A DNA stretch of 64,000 nt from Sinorhizobium garamanticum (GTDB taxonomy: Bacteria; Pseudomonadota; Alphaproteobacteria; Rhizobiales; Rhizobiaceae), in assembly GCF_029892065.1 (NCBI RefSeq), contig NZ_CP120375.1, forward strand, positions 310,001 through 374,000. Reading direction: 5' to 3'. The number at the start of each line of letters is the position of its first letter. Positions within the stretch are counted from its first letter, which is position 1. The notes beneath the pieces are model-generated. The model worked only from the letters and a program-made list of their open reading frames with translations. It was not told where the DNA came from and did not search any database. Both the position numbers and the translations under genes were made by a program. Below, piece by piece: positions 20,136 through 29,019 of this stretch.

Positions 20136-21050
20136 TCAGTCTGCCCGACCCGCTGCCCGTTCGAGTATCGCTAGCCGCTGGCGGCAAATGCTTTCGACAA
20201 GGCGAAGCAGGACGTTGGCGCGCTCCATCAGCCAGCACAGCGCCTCCTCCGAGATCTCAAAATGGTGGGAATAGCGAGCCTTTACATAGGCCTCATTGAG
20301 AACTTTGAACCAGACGGTGTGGAGGTGCTGTTCGCGCGGCCAAGCCTCCACGAGCCGCCGGTCTCGGTCTTCGGCCAGACCGCGCAGGAACGTCAGGTTA
20401 TGCGAGGGAGGGCTGTGGTTCGTCAGGGTCAGCAGCAGAGCGGGATAAGCGGCCTCAACGGCTTGGTGGAGCAGGAACGCCGCGTGAATATCCCAGTTGC
20501 GGGAGATTGCCACACGGCTAAGCTCAAGGAACCGTTGGGCGCTGCTGTGTTGCCTGTCGAAATGCTCCCTTGCCATCTTGAGAGCATCGCCCGGACCAAG
20601 CGCCTTCGGTTCCGCGAGCGGCCGCTCGTCGAGTTCGTATAGCACAATCCCCTCGCGCAGGATATCGACGAAGAAAAACCGTCCCTCCGCGAGGTAGTTG
20701 TTGACCTCTCTCGCACCGTGCACGATCAGCCCGACCAGCGGCGATATGGCCTTGTCCCACTTCAACCGGTCGCTGGCCCTGTTCCAGTATTGCGGCTCGG
20801 CGAGCTTGCGGTTGCTGACGAGGACGAGAATGTCGAAGTCCGAGGTATAGCCCTTCATCGTGTGCGGATCGTCGACGAAGGTGTCGCGGGCATAGGAGCC
20901 GAACAGAATGATCTTCAGGATCCGCCCGCGCTTCTTGAAAGCAGTGGAGCTGCCCTCGAGCGCATCGGAAAACTCCTCGTGAATGATCTCGACGACGCGG
21001 GCGAGCTCCCGCTGCTTGTCTTCCGGCAAATGCTCGAGGGTGGATTTCAT
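20136..21050 (-). CDS. Nucleotidyltransferase (MNT)-HEPN fusion protein
   Basis: About 304 residues. The N-terminal half is a minimal nucleotidyltransferase: ILFGSYARDTFVDDPHTMKG, then YTSDFDILVLVSN with the two metal-binding aspartates. The C-terminal half is a HEPN domain: REHFDRQHSSAQRFLELSR, then ISRNWDIHAAFLLHQAVEAA, the conserved R-x(n)-H region. MNT and HEPN proteins usually form separate toxin-antitoxin partners, in which MNT adds AMP to the HEPN ribonuclease; here they are one chain. Whether it is self-neutralising or an antiviral effector is unknown. A perfect 10-bp palindrome lies about 100 bases upstream. Confidence 0.85.
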   Translation of the reverse strand: MKSTLEHLPEDKQRELARVVEIIHEEFSDALEGSSTAFKKRGRILKIILFGSYARDTFVDDPHTMKGYTSDFDILVLVSNRKLAEPQYWNRASDRLKWDKAISPLVGLIVHGAREVNNYLAEGRFFFVDILREGIVLYELDERPLAEPKALGPGDALKMAREHFDRQHSSAQRFLELSRVAISRNWDIHAAFLLHQAVEAAYPALLLTLTNHSPPSHNLTFLRGLAEDRDRRLVEAWPREQHLHTVWFKVLNEAYVKARYSHHFEISEEALCWLMERANVLLRLVESICRQRLAILERAAGRAD

Positions 21051-21146
21051 GGGGAGTGCTCATGCCAGCGAATCGTCGAAATTCCCGGAGGCGGTAAACT
21101 GCCGTCTCGGCCTGCCGACCCAACATGTCCTGTTCGCCCGTTGTGC

Positions 21147-21170
21147 GCGACTAATAGAATTATTAGTCGC
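21147..21170. promoter_or_regulatory. Perfect 10-bp inverted repeat upstream of the MNT-HEPN gene
   Basis: GCGACTAATA, spacer GAAT, TATTAGTCGC. It is located about 97 bases before the MNT-HEPN start and 140 bases before a decayed integrase. It could be an operator or the core of a recombinase site. Confidence 0.5.
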
Positions 21171-21311
21171 GGGCGACGGCGATGGCGTTGCTGAGGGGCG
21201 AGAATCCTACGCTCTCATGATCGTCATGGGCGCGGGAACGCGCGGGAAGCCGTCACCGGGTCTGCCCCGTGGTAGGGTGGCTCAGGGCACGCCCCTTTTG
21301 AGGCGGTCGTC

Positions 21312-22142
21312 ATGAATATTCGTCTTCTCGTGCCTGCGCCTGCCGCCTCGAGGGCCCGGCGCGCCAAGAGCTTGATGCACGCTACGCCATCCTGCCGTTC
21401 GACGAGCGCGACCAGCTCGCCGCGCTGCTGGCCGACGACGACGTCGCCACACTCAAACACCTGGCGCAGGAGGGCATGGGCGAGAATACACTGCGGGCGC
21501 TCGCCTCCGACCTCGGCTATCTCGAGGCCTGGCGTCGGCTCGCGACCGGCTCCCCCTCCCCTGGCCGGCGCCGGAAGCACTGAAATTCTTTGCCTACCAC
21601 CTCTGGGATCCGGGCAAGCGCGCCGAGGATCCGGCGCCCATGGCATTCCGGCGGCCGTCGAGGCCGGATTGCGTGCCGAGCGCCTGCTCAAGGCTACGGG
21701 ACCGCACGCCCCGCACGGTGCAAGACGGCTAACGAGCCGGTTGATCCTCACCCGTTGGCGTGGCCTGACCGGCGCTTTTGGCGCGCCGTCGCTGAGATCC
21801 GCCCTGCGGCTTGCTGTTCGCGCCAGCGATCGGCCGCGGCAGCGCAAGAGCAGGAAGGCAGTCACTGGCGACGTACTCGCGCGGCTTCTCGAGGCATGCG
21901 CCAGCGATCGGCTCGTGGACGTGCGTGATAGGGCGCTGCTTTTGACCGCGTTTGCCTCCGGCGGCCGGCGCCGCTCCGAAGTGGCGGCATTGCGTGTCGA
22001 GAATTTCGTCGACGAGGAGCCGGTACGTGCCGATCCGGCCGACAGGAACTCCCCTCCCCTCCCCTGTCTCAGTATCCACCTCGGCCGCGCCAAGACGAGG
22101 AGCGACGATGACGAACCTGTGCTCTTGATCGGCCGGCGGTGA
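21312..22142 (+). pseudogene. Tyrosine integrase, decayed
   Basis: The protein can be traced only by changing frame: AILPFDERDQLAALLADDDV, LGYLEAWRRLATGSP and then, in the longest frame, KAVTGDVLARLLEACASDRL, VRDRALLLTAFASGGRRRSE (catalytic arginine region). The HxxR box and tyrosine are not found before or after the stop at 22142, though TALKRW-like sequence carries on to about 22240 in another frame. Several frameshifts and a missing 3' end make it inactive. It resembles, but is not a copy of, the intact integrase at 16.2 kb. Confidence 0.75.
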
Positions 22143-22783
22143 CCGCGTTGAAGCGCTGGTGTTCGGTCGGCGGGCGACTATCGCCGCAGTCGGTCAATCG
22201 GATTCTCAGAAGGACGAGCCAGACCATCGCGTCCTGCGTCACGAGATAACGCGGCGTAGACAGCCCAGCGCCACACTTTGTCGAACCGCACTGTTGATTG
22301 TCCGCGGCCACAACTGTAGCGGTACACAACTTTCAACTGGCGACCGGTCCAGGAGTATGGGTTTCATATGGAAACGGTAACAATCGGATCCCGAGCAGAT
22401 TTTGCCCAATGGGCGATAGAGCGCGCTCGATCAATCGTTGTCGATCAGGGTGGTGACCTTGCACTTGCAACACGCGACATGGACGACGCTGTGATCGCCG
22501 CCGCAGGAAATGCGCTGGGCCAAGCGATCACTAATGCTTGGAAGTGTTCGACGGTCTTCTGGCAGAATGACGAAACGCGTCCTCCTGGTTCGGCTCGGAG
22601 GTCACCCACGTCGCAAGCCCTGAATCGCGATCGTCTGACTGGCTGCAAAGTGCATTACCAACAACTTTACGCCTCGCGTCCGACAAACAGGCGATCCCGC
22701 CTCGAGACCGAAAACCTTCCTTCAACCGCAAACGGAAAGAACTTAGGACTAACACGTTGATTCATTTGTAAAAAAGTCCGTTT

Positions 22784-22797
22784 TTGTCAGCTGACAA
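22784..22797. promoter_or_regulatory. Candidate parS site, perfect 14-bp palindrome
   Basis: TTGTCAGCTGACAA is fully self-complementary and lies about 500 bases beyond the repC stop. The layout (TTGTC/GACAA arms with a GC centre) fits the family of 14-16-bp parS palindromes bound by RepB proteins of repABC plasmids. Related sequences recur at 23219 and 26990. Confidence 0.6.
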
Positions 22798-23218
22798 CTT
22801 TTGCAGTCTGTTTTGAGGACGCAATACGTCGCCCCCATTCTTCGCAAACGGCCAAAAAAGCAAGATCTGGTGTAGCATTCGGCTTTTCACAGCAGCGTCC
22901 TGGCACCTCAGACTCGCGAAAGGATCATCGCTGCGCATCAATGATCAAGCCACTTCATGCGGAACCATCTCTGGTTCGGTGCTCGAATGTCGCCGCCAAC
23001 CTCTGGAGCACATGCTGAGGGAGCTGCGAACTGGTTCGGGCTTGTCCCTGCCTTTGGGGTCCTCCATGTCGCCGACGAAAGTTCCTGCATGCATTGTGAA
23101 GTCCCTATTCGTACCGACTTGCATCACCTGAGTTGCTCCCCTGCCGAGACCACCGCAAGCGACAGCGTCAGACATAAGGTCCGCTAGTCGGTTGATTCAA
23201 CGTACTGATCTGTCGATT

Positions 23219-23232
23219 TTGTCAGCCGACAA
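23219..23232. promoter_or_regulatory. Second candidate parS site
   Basis: TTGTCAGCCGACAA shares the arms TTGTC/GACAA with the 22784 site and differs in one central base. It lies 60 bases beyond the repC stop. Confidence 0.55.
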
Positions 23233-23291
23233 CAAGCTGTCGCCCAAGAACTGAAGGCATCGATTCCCGTCGATCAAACTAGGTTCTTGGA

Positions 23292-24506
23292 TCAGGAGGC
23301 CAATCGATCACGTCCGCCACGCGCCCTGAGTAGTGCCATCAACACCCGCCCCAGCGAAAACTCGCCGCGCTTTGCCCGAGATGTCAGATCCCGCAGATAT
23401 CCGCCGGCCGAGTTGATGTGCCCTGCTCGCTCCAGAATGCAGGCCATGATGGCGGATGCATTTTGGGGCCCCATGACCTCGCAGGCATCCTGGTAGGCCG
23501 ACGGACTGACGCGGAGCGTTGAGCGGACGACCACCGCGGCCTGCATCAGGTCGCGCCAGTTCGCCACAGCGCCTCCGGGGCCATAATCTGAAATGGTTGG
23601 GCAAGCCTGCAACACCATCCCTAACGGAAACGCCTTCATCGGCTCGCGCTGCGGCTCGATGGCTTGGCTCGGCTTCTCCCCCTGCTCTTGTCGAGAGCGA
23701 AGTTCAAGTTCTTTAATGGATTCTGGAGTTGAATTCTGTTTGTGCCGCTCAGTTTGATCAGGATTGGCGCTCAAATTTTCGATTTTTACCCTAATTTCCA
23801 GAAGGTTGGAGATTTCCTCGCGCAACATCTCCATCTCTTCGAGGATAGGGGTAACAGTCGCGGCGGTTGCCACTCGAGGAATGGTCACCACCAGGCTGCG
23901 GTAGTGCTGGTGTATCGCGTCCCAATTGCCGTCCACTCCCTCCCCGAGGGCGACTTCAATCAGCTTGCCGATATCGCGCCGGCAGATCGTCAGGCGCTCT
24001 CGAAGTCTACGCAACTGCAGTCGCTCCATCTCGACATTGGCAGCTATTTGCTCGATCTCGCGTGCGCGTGACAGCAACGGAGCTAACGAAAAGCCATAGG
24101 CCTCATCGATCGCGCCGTCGCCGTCCTTGCGGGCGTAGCGCTTGCCATTTGGGCTATCGCGGCGTGCCAGAAGGCCAGCGTCGACGAGCGCTGCGATGTG
24201 GCGCCGCAACGTCGCTTCGGCCATGCCATGCGCGCGCAGCGACAACTGCATGTTAGAGGGAAACACGATGAGCCCGTTTTCCTCGGACAAAGTCGTCTCG
24301 GGATAAAAGCTCAAAAGTGCGCTCATAACCGAGAGCGCTCGCTCGCTGATGCCGAGCTTCGGCTTAGCTGCGCAGAGCGCTCGAAACAGCTTCCACTTGT
24401 CGGCCGATGTCTCAGGTTCGATTTCGCGTGACATGTATTGGCTTGCCAACATGCCAAGCGTCATCGATCGCCGCCCGAAGGGCGTCGTCACACTTCCATC
24501 TTGCAT
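23292..24506 (-). CDS. repC: Replication initiator RepC
   Basis: A 404-residue RepC: RRSMTLGMLASQYMSREIEP near the start, then FRALCAAKPKLGISERALSV, LSFYPETTLSEENGLIVFPS and a winged-helix region with ATLRRHIAALVDAGLLARRD. The C-terminus has ISDYGPGGAVANWRDLMQAA. RepC binds an origin that, in characterised repABC plasmids, lies inside its own coding sequence. It is last in the repABC operon and separated from repB by about 157 bases that hold an antisense RNA; its translation is expected to be limited by that RNA. Confidence 0.96.
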   Translation of the reverse strand: MQDGSVTTPFGRRSMTLGMLASQYMSREIEPETSADKWKLFRALCAAKPKLGISERALSVMSALLSFYPETTLSEENGLIVFPSNMQLSLRAHGMAEATLRRHIAALVDAGLLARRDSPNGKRYARKDGDGAIDEAYGFSLAPLLSRAREIEQIAANVEMERLQLRRLRERLTICRRDIGKLIEVALGEGVDGNWDAIHQHYRSLVVTIPRVATAATVTPILEEMEMLREEISNLLEIRVKIENLSANPDQTERHKQNSTPESIKELELRSRQEQGEKPSQAIEPQREPMKAFPLGMVLQACPTISDYGPGGAVANWRDLMQAAVVVRSTLRVSPSAYQDACEVMGPQNASAIMACILERAGHINSAGGYLRDLTSRAKRGEFSLGRVLMALLRARGGRDRLAS

Positions 24507-24566
24507 CTTCTTTCACCTATCTTCAGGCAAAAGACGTCCGCTCACCCGTTCCGGTGCCAAAGACTC

Positions 24567-24595
24567 TTGACTGCGATTCGTGGAAATGCGATTCT
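24567..24595 (+). promoter_or_regulatory. Promoter of the antisense ctRNA
   Basis: TTGACT (24567-24572), a spacer of exactly 17 bases, and GATTCT (24590-24595) on the strand opposite repABC. The transcript would start at about 24602 and end at a strong terminator 50 bases downstream. Confidence 0.7.
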
Positions 24596-24601
24596 CAGGC
24601 T

Positions 24602-24652
24602 GCTAAACGATGAGAGAGGCTTCCACGATGGTTACCGTCTGGGGGCCTTTTT
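24602..24652 (+). ncRNA. Antisense counter-transcribed RNA (ctRNA, incA-like) of repABC
   Basis: A short RNA of about 50 bases predicted from the promoter at 24567-24595 to a hairpin plus U tract at 24617-24652. It lies in the repB-repC gap antisense to the operon. In known repABC plasmids this RNA lowers repC expression and determines incompatibility. Exact ends are inferred. Confidence 0.75.
24617..24652 (+). terminator. Rho-independent terminator of the ctRNA
   Basis: AGGC at 24617 pairs with GCCT at 24645, and ACGATGG with CCGT across a TTA loop, giving a stem of about 13 pairs with two mismatches, followed directly by TTTTTCTTTT. This is also the stem-loop that forms on the sense repBC mRNA. 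Confidence 0.75.
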
Positions 24653-24663
24653 CTTTTGCGTGC

Positions 24664-25644
24664 TCAGTCTTCCTTCCGATTACCCTGCGCCAGGAACTCG
24701 GCATAGAGCCGGTCCAGGTTGTCTGCGAGATACCGCCCAAAGGGGCCGGCATTCCTTGATTTCATGGACAAGGCAAAAGCCTTGCCGGAGTTCGAATACT
24801 TAGCGGAGACGGTCTTGTCCGTCGGTTGCCAGTTCTCCATGATCTTGGGGGCTGCCTTTCGGACAGGCTTCGCCGCGCTGTTCAGACTAGAAAACAGGGC
24901 ATTGAAGCGTTCGTCGGTGCTCAGTTCGTCGAAGGAGGGATCGGAGACGATCGCCTTCACCTTCTCTTGGTTGGCAGTTTTGCCCACAAGCAATGACAGC
25001 TCGACCCAGCGTTCTCGGCCGACTGTCGGGCAGGGCCCGATCCTTGCGATTGTCTCTTCAGGAATACGATCTGTTACGGCGATCATTTTCGAGATGGCGG
25101 CCGCATTGGCAGCAAGCGCCAATCCTATGATTGCCCGGTCATAGCCAAGCTTCTCGAGGTGCGAGGCGAAGTTCGCGCGTTCGATGAAGGAGAGGTTGGC
25201 GCGCGCCGAGTTTTCTTGTCCCTGGGCGATAACGTGCGTACGGTCATCTAGCGCCTTTACGACCGCCTTGACCTTGCGGCCGAGCTCACGGGCAACGCGC
25301 GCGCGGCGATGTCCAAAGACGATCTGGTAACGGCCGGCTGCCGACGGGTGAGGGCGCACAAGGATAGGCGTATCCTGCCCGCGCTCGGCGATCGCCTGCT
25401 TCAATTCCTCGAACTGCTCGGGATTATCGTCCATGCGATCAGAGACGAACGAACTATCGAGTGTCTCAGGTTCGAGCTCGACGACCGTTTCTCCTTCGAG
25501 AAATTTATCGGCCTGGCGCGACAACTCGTCGAGCGAGCGCACCATGCTCTTCGAGGCGCCGCGCATCGGATAGGTGGTCGCAACGTCTGCGTGCGGCATT
25601 TCCGCTGCATCTACCAGTCCCGCCAGTAGGTTCTTTCTCGCCAT
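24664..25644 (-). CDS. repB: Plasmid partition protein RepB (ParB family)
   Basis: A 326-residue ParB-like protein: MARKNLLAGLVDAAEMP at the start, then the ParB/Spo0J nuclease-like domain with IAERGQDTPILVRPHP and VFGHRRARVARELGRKVKAV (arginine box), LSFIERANFASHLEKLGYD and the HTH that follows. It binds parS-like sites and, with RepA, segregates the plasmid and represses the operon. It begins about 55 bases after repA and precedes repC. Confidence 0.96.
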   Translation of the reverse strand: MARKNLLAGLVDAAEMPHADVATTYPMRGASKSMVRSLDELSRQADKFLEGETVVELEPETLDSSFVSDRMDDNPEQFEELKQAIAERGQDTPILVRPHPSAAGRYQIVFGHRRARVARELGRKVKAVVKALDDRTHVIAQGQENSARANLSFIERANFASHLEKLGYDRAIIGLALAANAAAISKMIAVTDRIPEETIARIGPCPTVGRERWVELSLLVGKTANQEKVKAIVSDPSFDELSTDERFNALFSSLNSAAKPVRKAAPKIMENWQPTDKTVSAKYSNSGKAFALSMKSRNAGPFGRYLADNLDRLYAEFLAQGNRKED

Positions 25645-25700
25645 CTGCCTGCTCCGTTTGCCTACGATCTACCGGACCGTCCCGGGGAAGTTTACGCTTC

Positions 25701-26924
25701 TCAACTGACAACCTTCCTGCTCCAGGAGGCATGGACGAGTTCGGCGATCTCGGCGTTGACCGCGTTCAAGGAGTCCATCGCGCGCTCATAGGTGGACCGC
25801 GTCATCTGGCTCTTGTCGACTTCGTAAAGTGTCTGCTTGGTGATGCCGGCGTCTGAAACCGCTGTCGATTTCAGCATCTGGTTCTTCAGCACGAACTGGT
25901 GGAACAAGGTCTGCATGAAGCCCACCATCTGCGCCTGCGGCCCGTCCGTTGGCTCGTACCGGGTGATCAGGTAGCGATACCATTCGAGATTGACCGCAGC
26001 ACCCGCGTCCCGGATAGGCTTCAGGATCCCGCCCAGCATCAAAAGGAACTGGCCCATCGACATGACGTCGAGCATCTGCGGATGGATCGTGATTAGGACG
26101 CTCGTCGCCGCAGTCAGCGCCGTGATCGTGAGATAGCCGAGCTGGGGAGGGCAGTCGATGACGACAATGTCGTAGCGGTCGTCGACTTCCGCCAGCGCGC
26201 GCGAAATCCGCGTGAAGAAGGTCTTGCCATCATTCGAGCTCTTGTTCGACATCGCAAGCGGCGTGTCGTACTCGTACTCCTGAAGTTCGAGGTTCGCAGG
26301 CACAATATCGAGGCCCGGGAAGTTGGTAGGCTGGATGATCTCGCTGATCGATCGGCGTTGATCGTCATATCTGAGCGCCTCATAGAGCGAGGGCGACATG
26401 TCGAGCTCGGGCTGAAAACCGTGAAGTGACGAAAGTGATGCCTGCGGGTCGAGATCCACCGCCAAGACACGGTGCCCGGTCAACGCCATGTACTGCGCGA
26501 GATGGGCGGCCGTCGTCGTCTTGCCCGAACCGCCCTTGAAATTGACAACGGCAATGACCTGGAGCTTTTCGCCCGCCCGACGGTGCGGCACGTAGTTCCT
26601 GGCTTCCGATCGTCCATGCTGATCGAGATACTTACGTAGTTCCGCCATCTGTTCGGCACTATAAGAACGGCGACCCGACGACGATGTCTGGGGGAGGGGG
26701 CCCTTTCCCTCAAGATGGAGTTTCTTCAGCGTGCTTTGCGAGACGCCCAGGAACTGCGCCACTTCCGAAAGCGAGAACTGGCGAAGCAGTTTCTTAGCAT
26801 TCGGCGGGAACTGCTGCATGCTCAAGAGATGCAGCTTCTTAGAAATCAGATCGCCCTGTTCGAGGATGAGCTCCTCGAAATGCATCGGCTGTGCGGGAGC
26901 GATGGACGGCGAATTAGCGTTCAT
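25701..26924 (-). CDS. repA: Plasmid partition ATPase RepA (ParA family)
   Basis: A 407-residue ParA-type protein. The N-terminal DNA-binding part includes FSLSEVAQFLGVSQSTLKKL; the ATPase has the deviant Walker A AVVNFKGGSGKTTTAAHLAQ, the YDIVVIDCPPQLGYLTITAL Walker B region, and the RSTYERAMDSLNAVNAEI tail. It drives partition and represses repABC by binding the palindromic operator upstream. Start at 26924 gives the usual RepA length. Confidence 0.97.
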   Translation of the reverse strand: MNANSPSIAPAQPMHFEELILEQGDLISKKLHLLSMQQFPPNAKKLLRQFSLSEVAQFLGVSQSTLKKLHLEGKGPLPQTSSSGRRSYSAEQMAELRKYLDQHGRSEARNYVPHRRAGEKLQVIAVVNFKGGSGKTTTAAHLAQYMALTGHRVLAVDLDPQASLSSLHGFQPELDMSPSLYEALRYDDQRRSISEIIQPTNFPGLDIVPANLELQEYEYDTPLAMSNKSSNDGKTFFTRISRALAEVDDRYDIVVIDCPPQLGYLTITALTAATSVLITIHPQMLDVMSMGQFLLMLGGILKPIRDAGAAVNLEWYRYLITRYEPTDGPQAQMVGFMQTLFHQFVLKNQMLKSTAVSDAGITKQTLYEVDKSQMTRSTYERAMDSLNAVNAEIAELVHASWSRKVVS

Positions 26925-26967
26925 TGCAAGGGAACTCTCGAATAACGGTTTTTCGGTCCGAGAACCA

Positions 26968-26985
26968 ACATAATCGTTATTATGT
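26968..26985. promoter_or_regulatory. Operator palindrome upstream of repA
   Basis: ACATAAT, spacer CGTT, ATTATGT: an exact 7-bp dyad about 45 bases before the repA start. Position fits the RepA-RepB repressor site of repABC operons. Confidence 0.6.
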
Positions 26986-26989
26986 GCGA

Positions 26990-27006
26990 TTCTAGCCGGC
27001 TGACAA
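26990..27006 (-). promoter_or_regulatory. Third TTGTCAGC-type element upstream of repA
   Basis: On the minus strand it reads TTGTCAGCCGGCTAGAA, sharing TTGTCAGCCG with the 23219 site. The right arm is degenerate, so RepB binding is less certain. Confidence 0.35.
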
Positions 27007-27040
27007 GGAATATAGAGTTAACAAAGGGTTAATACCCCGT

Positions 27041-27061
27041 CCCGAGCGGGCCCCGCTCGGG
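27041..27061. repeat. Perfect 9-bp GC-rich inverted repeat
   Basis: CCCGAGCGG, spacer GCC, CCGCTCGGG, with no U tract on either side. It separates the divergent repA and traI units and may insulate transcription between them. Confidence 0.6.
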
Positions 27062-27331
27062 GGCAATACACACGTGTTTCTCCTTTATTCCTATGCACTT
27101 AGAAGGCCGCTTGCGCTCCGCTAAGCGCCAGCGAGTTTTCCAGGGGAGAACCACGGCCGTTTCCCTGACCACGAAACGCCACTTCGAAATAGCGGTCATA
27201 TTCTCCCAGCGACTCACCCGACTCAGCCTTTGTGGATCCATTCCCAACTGGTCTCCTGTGAATCCTGCAATTGGGAGGGCCACGCCACGTCTTTCACCCA
27301 AACTAACGCCCGAATCACCGCCTGCACAACC

Positions 27332-27350
27332 CTGTTGAATTCTACAACTG
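27332..27350. promoter_or_regulatory. Candidate LuxR/TraR-type box before traI
   Basis: CTGTTG-AATTCTA-CAACTG is a 19-bp dyad with one mismatch, 58 bases before the traI start. It differs from the Agrobacterium tra box consensus (ATGTGCAG/CTGCACAT), so binding by TraR is an inference from position. Confidence 0.4.
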
Positions 27351-27407
27351 CCCAGCGATTCGGATCCGTGCTCATCTCCGCGACGATGTTCAACGACGGA
27401 GAAATTC

Positions 27408-28031
27408 ATGCAGGTTCTCGCGATCTCAAAGCCCCGGAATACCGTGGAAGCTCGGCTTCTCCACAGCCATCATCAGCTGCGCGCCCGCGTCTTTTCCGAT
27501 CGGTTGGGTTGGGAAGTCAATGTTGCAGGAGGCTGTGAGTCGGATGCTTTCGACGACATCCAACCGACTTACATTTTAGCCGTCGCCAAGATGGGCCGAT
27601 TGGCTGGATGTGCCCGCCTTCTTCCTGCACTGGGCCCAACGATGGTGGCGAGCGTTTTCCCCTCGCTCCTTTCTGCCGGGCAGTTCAGCGCTCATTCATC
27701 CATGGTCGAGAGCTCGCGCTTTTGCGTGGATACCTCCCTTTCCGAGGGTAGGGGGGACGGTTCCATTCACGAGGCAACTCTGACCATGTTCGCGGGCATC
27801 ATCGAATGGTGCATGTCGAAGTGCTTAACCGAAATCGTGACGGTCACTGACCTCCGCTTCGAGCGGATCCTCGCGCGTGTCGGCTGGCCGCTTCAGCGGC
27901 TGGCCGAACCCAAGAAGATCGGCGTGACTGTGGCCGTGGCGGGGATCCTGTCCGCCGACGCCGGCACTTTCCAGAAGCTTCGCCCTTCCACCTACCGCTC
28001 TGATTTCAGCCCTGTCAGCAAGGCAGCATAA
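27408..28031 (+). CDS. traI: Acyl-homoserine-lactone synthase TraI
   Basis: A 207-residue LuxI-type enzyme. Conserved residues are present: RARVFSDRLGWEVN (R-x2-F), ESDAFDDIQPTYILAV with the FD region, GRLAGCARLLPALGPTM, SSMVESSRFCVDTSL and the C-terminal LFERLAR-like region ERILARVGWPLQRLAEPKKI. It makes the quorum signal from acyl carrier protein and S-adenosylmethionine. GGAG is seven bases upstream. It is first in the traI-trb operon and is expected to be induced by TraR. Confidence 0.95.
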   Translation: MQVLAISKPRNTVEARLLHSHHQLRARVFSDRLGWEVNVAGGCESDAFDDIQPTYILAVAKMGRLAGCARLLPALGPTMVASVFPSLLSAGQFSAHSSMVESSRFCVDTSLSEGRGDGSIHEATLTMFAGIIEWCMSKCLTEIVTVTDLRFERILARVGWPLQRLAEPKKIGVTVAVAGILSADAGTFQKLRPSTYRSDFSPVSKAA

Positions 28032-28041
28032 GGAGAAATCC

Positions 28042-29019
28042 GTGAACCAGCTTCGCTCTCACCCTCGTCTTGTGCGCAAACTTCAGGAGGCGCTCGGCGA
28101 CCAGCTCTGTGTTGCCCTAGACGACGCGACCGTGGTCGAGATCATGCTCAATCCGGACGGAAGGTTATTCATCGAGCGTCTCGGGCACGGGGTAGCCCCG
28201 GCGGGCGAGATGTCGTCGGCCGCGGCCGAAATGGTGATCGGTACCGTTGCGCATGCGCTTCAGTCGGAGGTCGACACGGAACAGCCGATCATCTCCGGAG
28301 AGCTGCCGATCGGTGGCCACCGCTTTGAAGGTCTTTTGCCGCCAGTGGTCGCCAAACCTGCTTTCACCATTCGCCGTCGTGCGTCGCGTCTTATCCCGCT
28401 CGATGAGTATGTGCGTTCAGGCGTGATGACGGAGTACGAGGCGTCGACGATACGCAGCGCGATCTCCTCCAGGCTCAACATCATCATTTCCGGGGGAACG
28501 GGTTCCGGCAAAACGACGCTCGCGAATGCTGTGATCGACGAGATCGTGAAAAGCGCTCCAGAAGACCGGCTCGTCATTCTGGAAGACACCGCCGAAATCC
28601 AGTGCGCGGCCGAAAATGCCGTACTTCTTCATACCAGCGATACGGTCGATATGGCCCGGCTCCTCAAGAGCACAATGCGCCTGCGCCCAGATCGGATCGT
28701 CGTGGGCGAGGTCCGCGACGGGGCTGCGCTGACACTGCTCAAAGCGTGGAACACCGGCCATCCGGGTGGCGTCGCTACTATCCACTCGAACACCGCCATG
28801 TCGGCATTCCGCCGCCTTGAGCAACTTACCGCCGAGGCCAGCCATCAGCCCATGCACGAGGTGATCGGCGAAGCGGTCGATCTCGTCATCTCGATTGAAC
28901 GGACCCCGCGCGGACGGCGCGTCCGCGACATCATCCAGGTCGAGCGGTACGTCAACGGCCGATACGAAGTCGAATCCGAGCAGCTCACCGAAGAACAGGA
29001 GACGCGCCATGTCGCGTAA
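28042..29019 (+). CDS. trbB: Conjugal transfer ATPase TrbB (VirB11 family)
   Basis: A 325-residue hexameric ATPase of the mating-pair system. The Walker A is [20 protein letters not shown], with [12 protein letters not shown] and [20 protein letters not shown] (Walker B and Asp box) and the [20 protein letters not shown] histidine box. It starts with GTG at 28042, with AAGGAG seven bases upstream. It powers pilus assembly at the inner membrane. It overlaps trbC by 11 bases. Confidence 0.96.
   Translation: MNQLRSHPRLVRKLQEALGDQLCVALDDATVVEIMLNPDGRLFIERLGHGVAPAGEMSSAAAEMVIGTVAHALQSEVDTEQPIISGELPIGGHRFEGLLPPVVAKPAFTIRRRASRLIPLDEYVRSGVMTEYEASTIRSAISSRLNIIISGGTGSGKTTLANAVIDEIVKSAPEDRLVILEDTAEIQCAAENAVLLHTSDTVDMARLLKSTMRLRPDRIVVGEVRDGAALTLLKAWNTGHPGGVATIHSNTAMSAFRRLEQLTAEASHQPMHEVIGEAVDLVISIERTPRGRRVRDIIQVERYVNGRYEVESEQLTEEQETRHVA

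Larger units (their letters stand above)
22143..23291. other. Intergenic region downstream of repC
   Basis: Holds two TTGTCAGC-type palindromes (listed separately) and one weak plus frame at 22368-22760 (METVTIGSRADFAQWAIERA...), which has no clear ribosome-binding site and no recognised family. No other gene supported. In repABC plasmids this side of repC often carries parS sites. Confidence 0.45.
27007..27407. other. Intergenic region between repA and traI
   Basis: No gene supported. It contains the hairpin at 27041 and a candidate TraR-type box at 27332, and must hold the promoter of the traI-trb operon. Confidence 0.5.

Noticed and set aside
27041..27061. Rho-independent terminator reading of the GC-rich hairpin
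   Set aside because: The stem is perfect, but no U tract follows on either strand, so I list it only as an inverted repeat.
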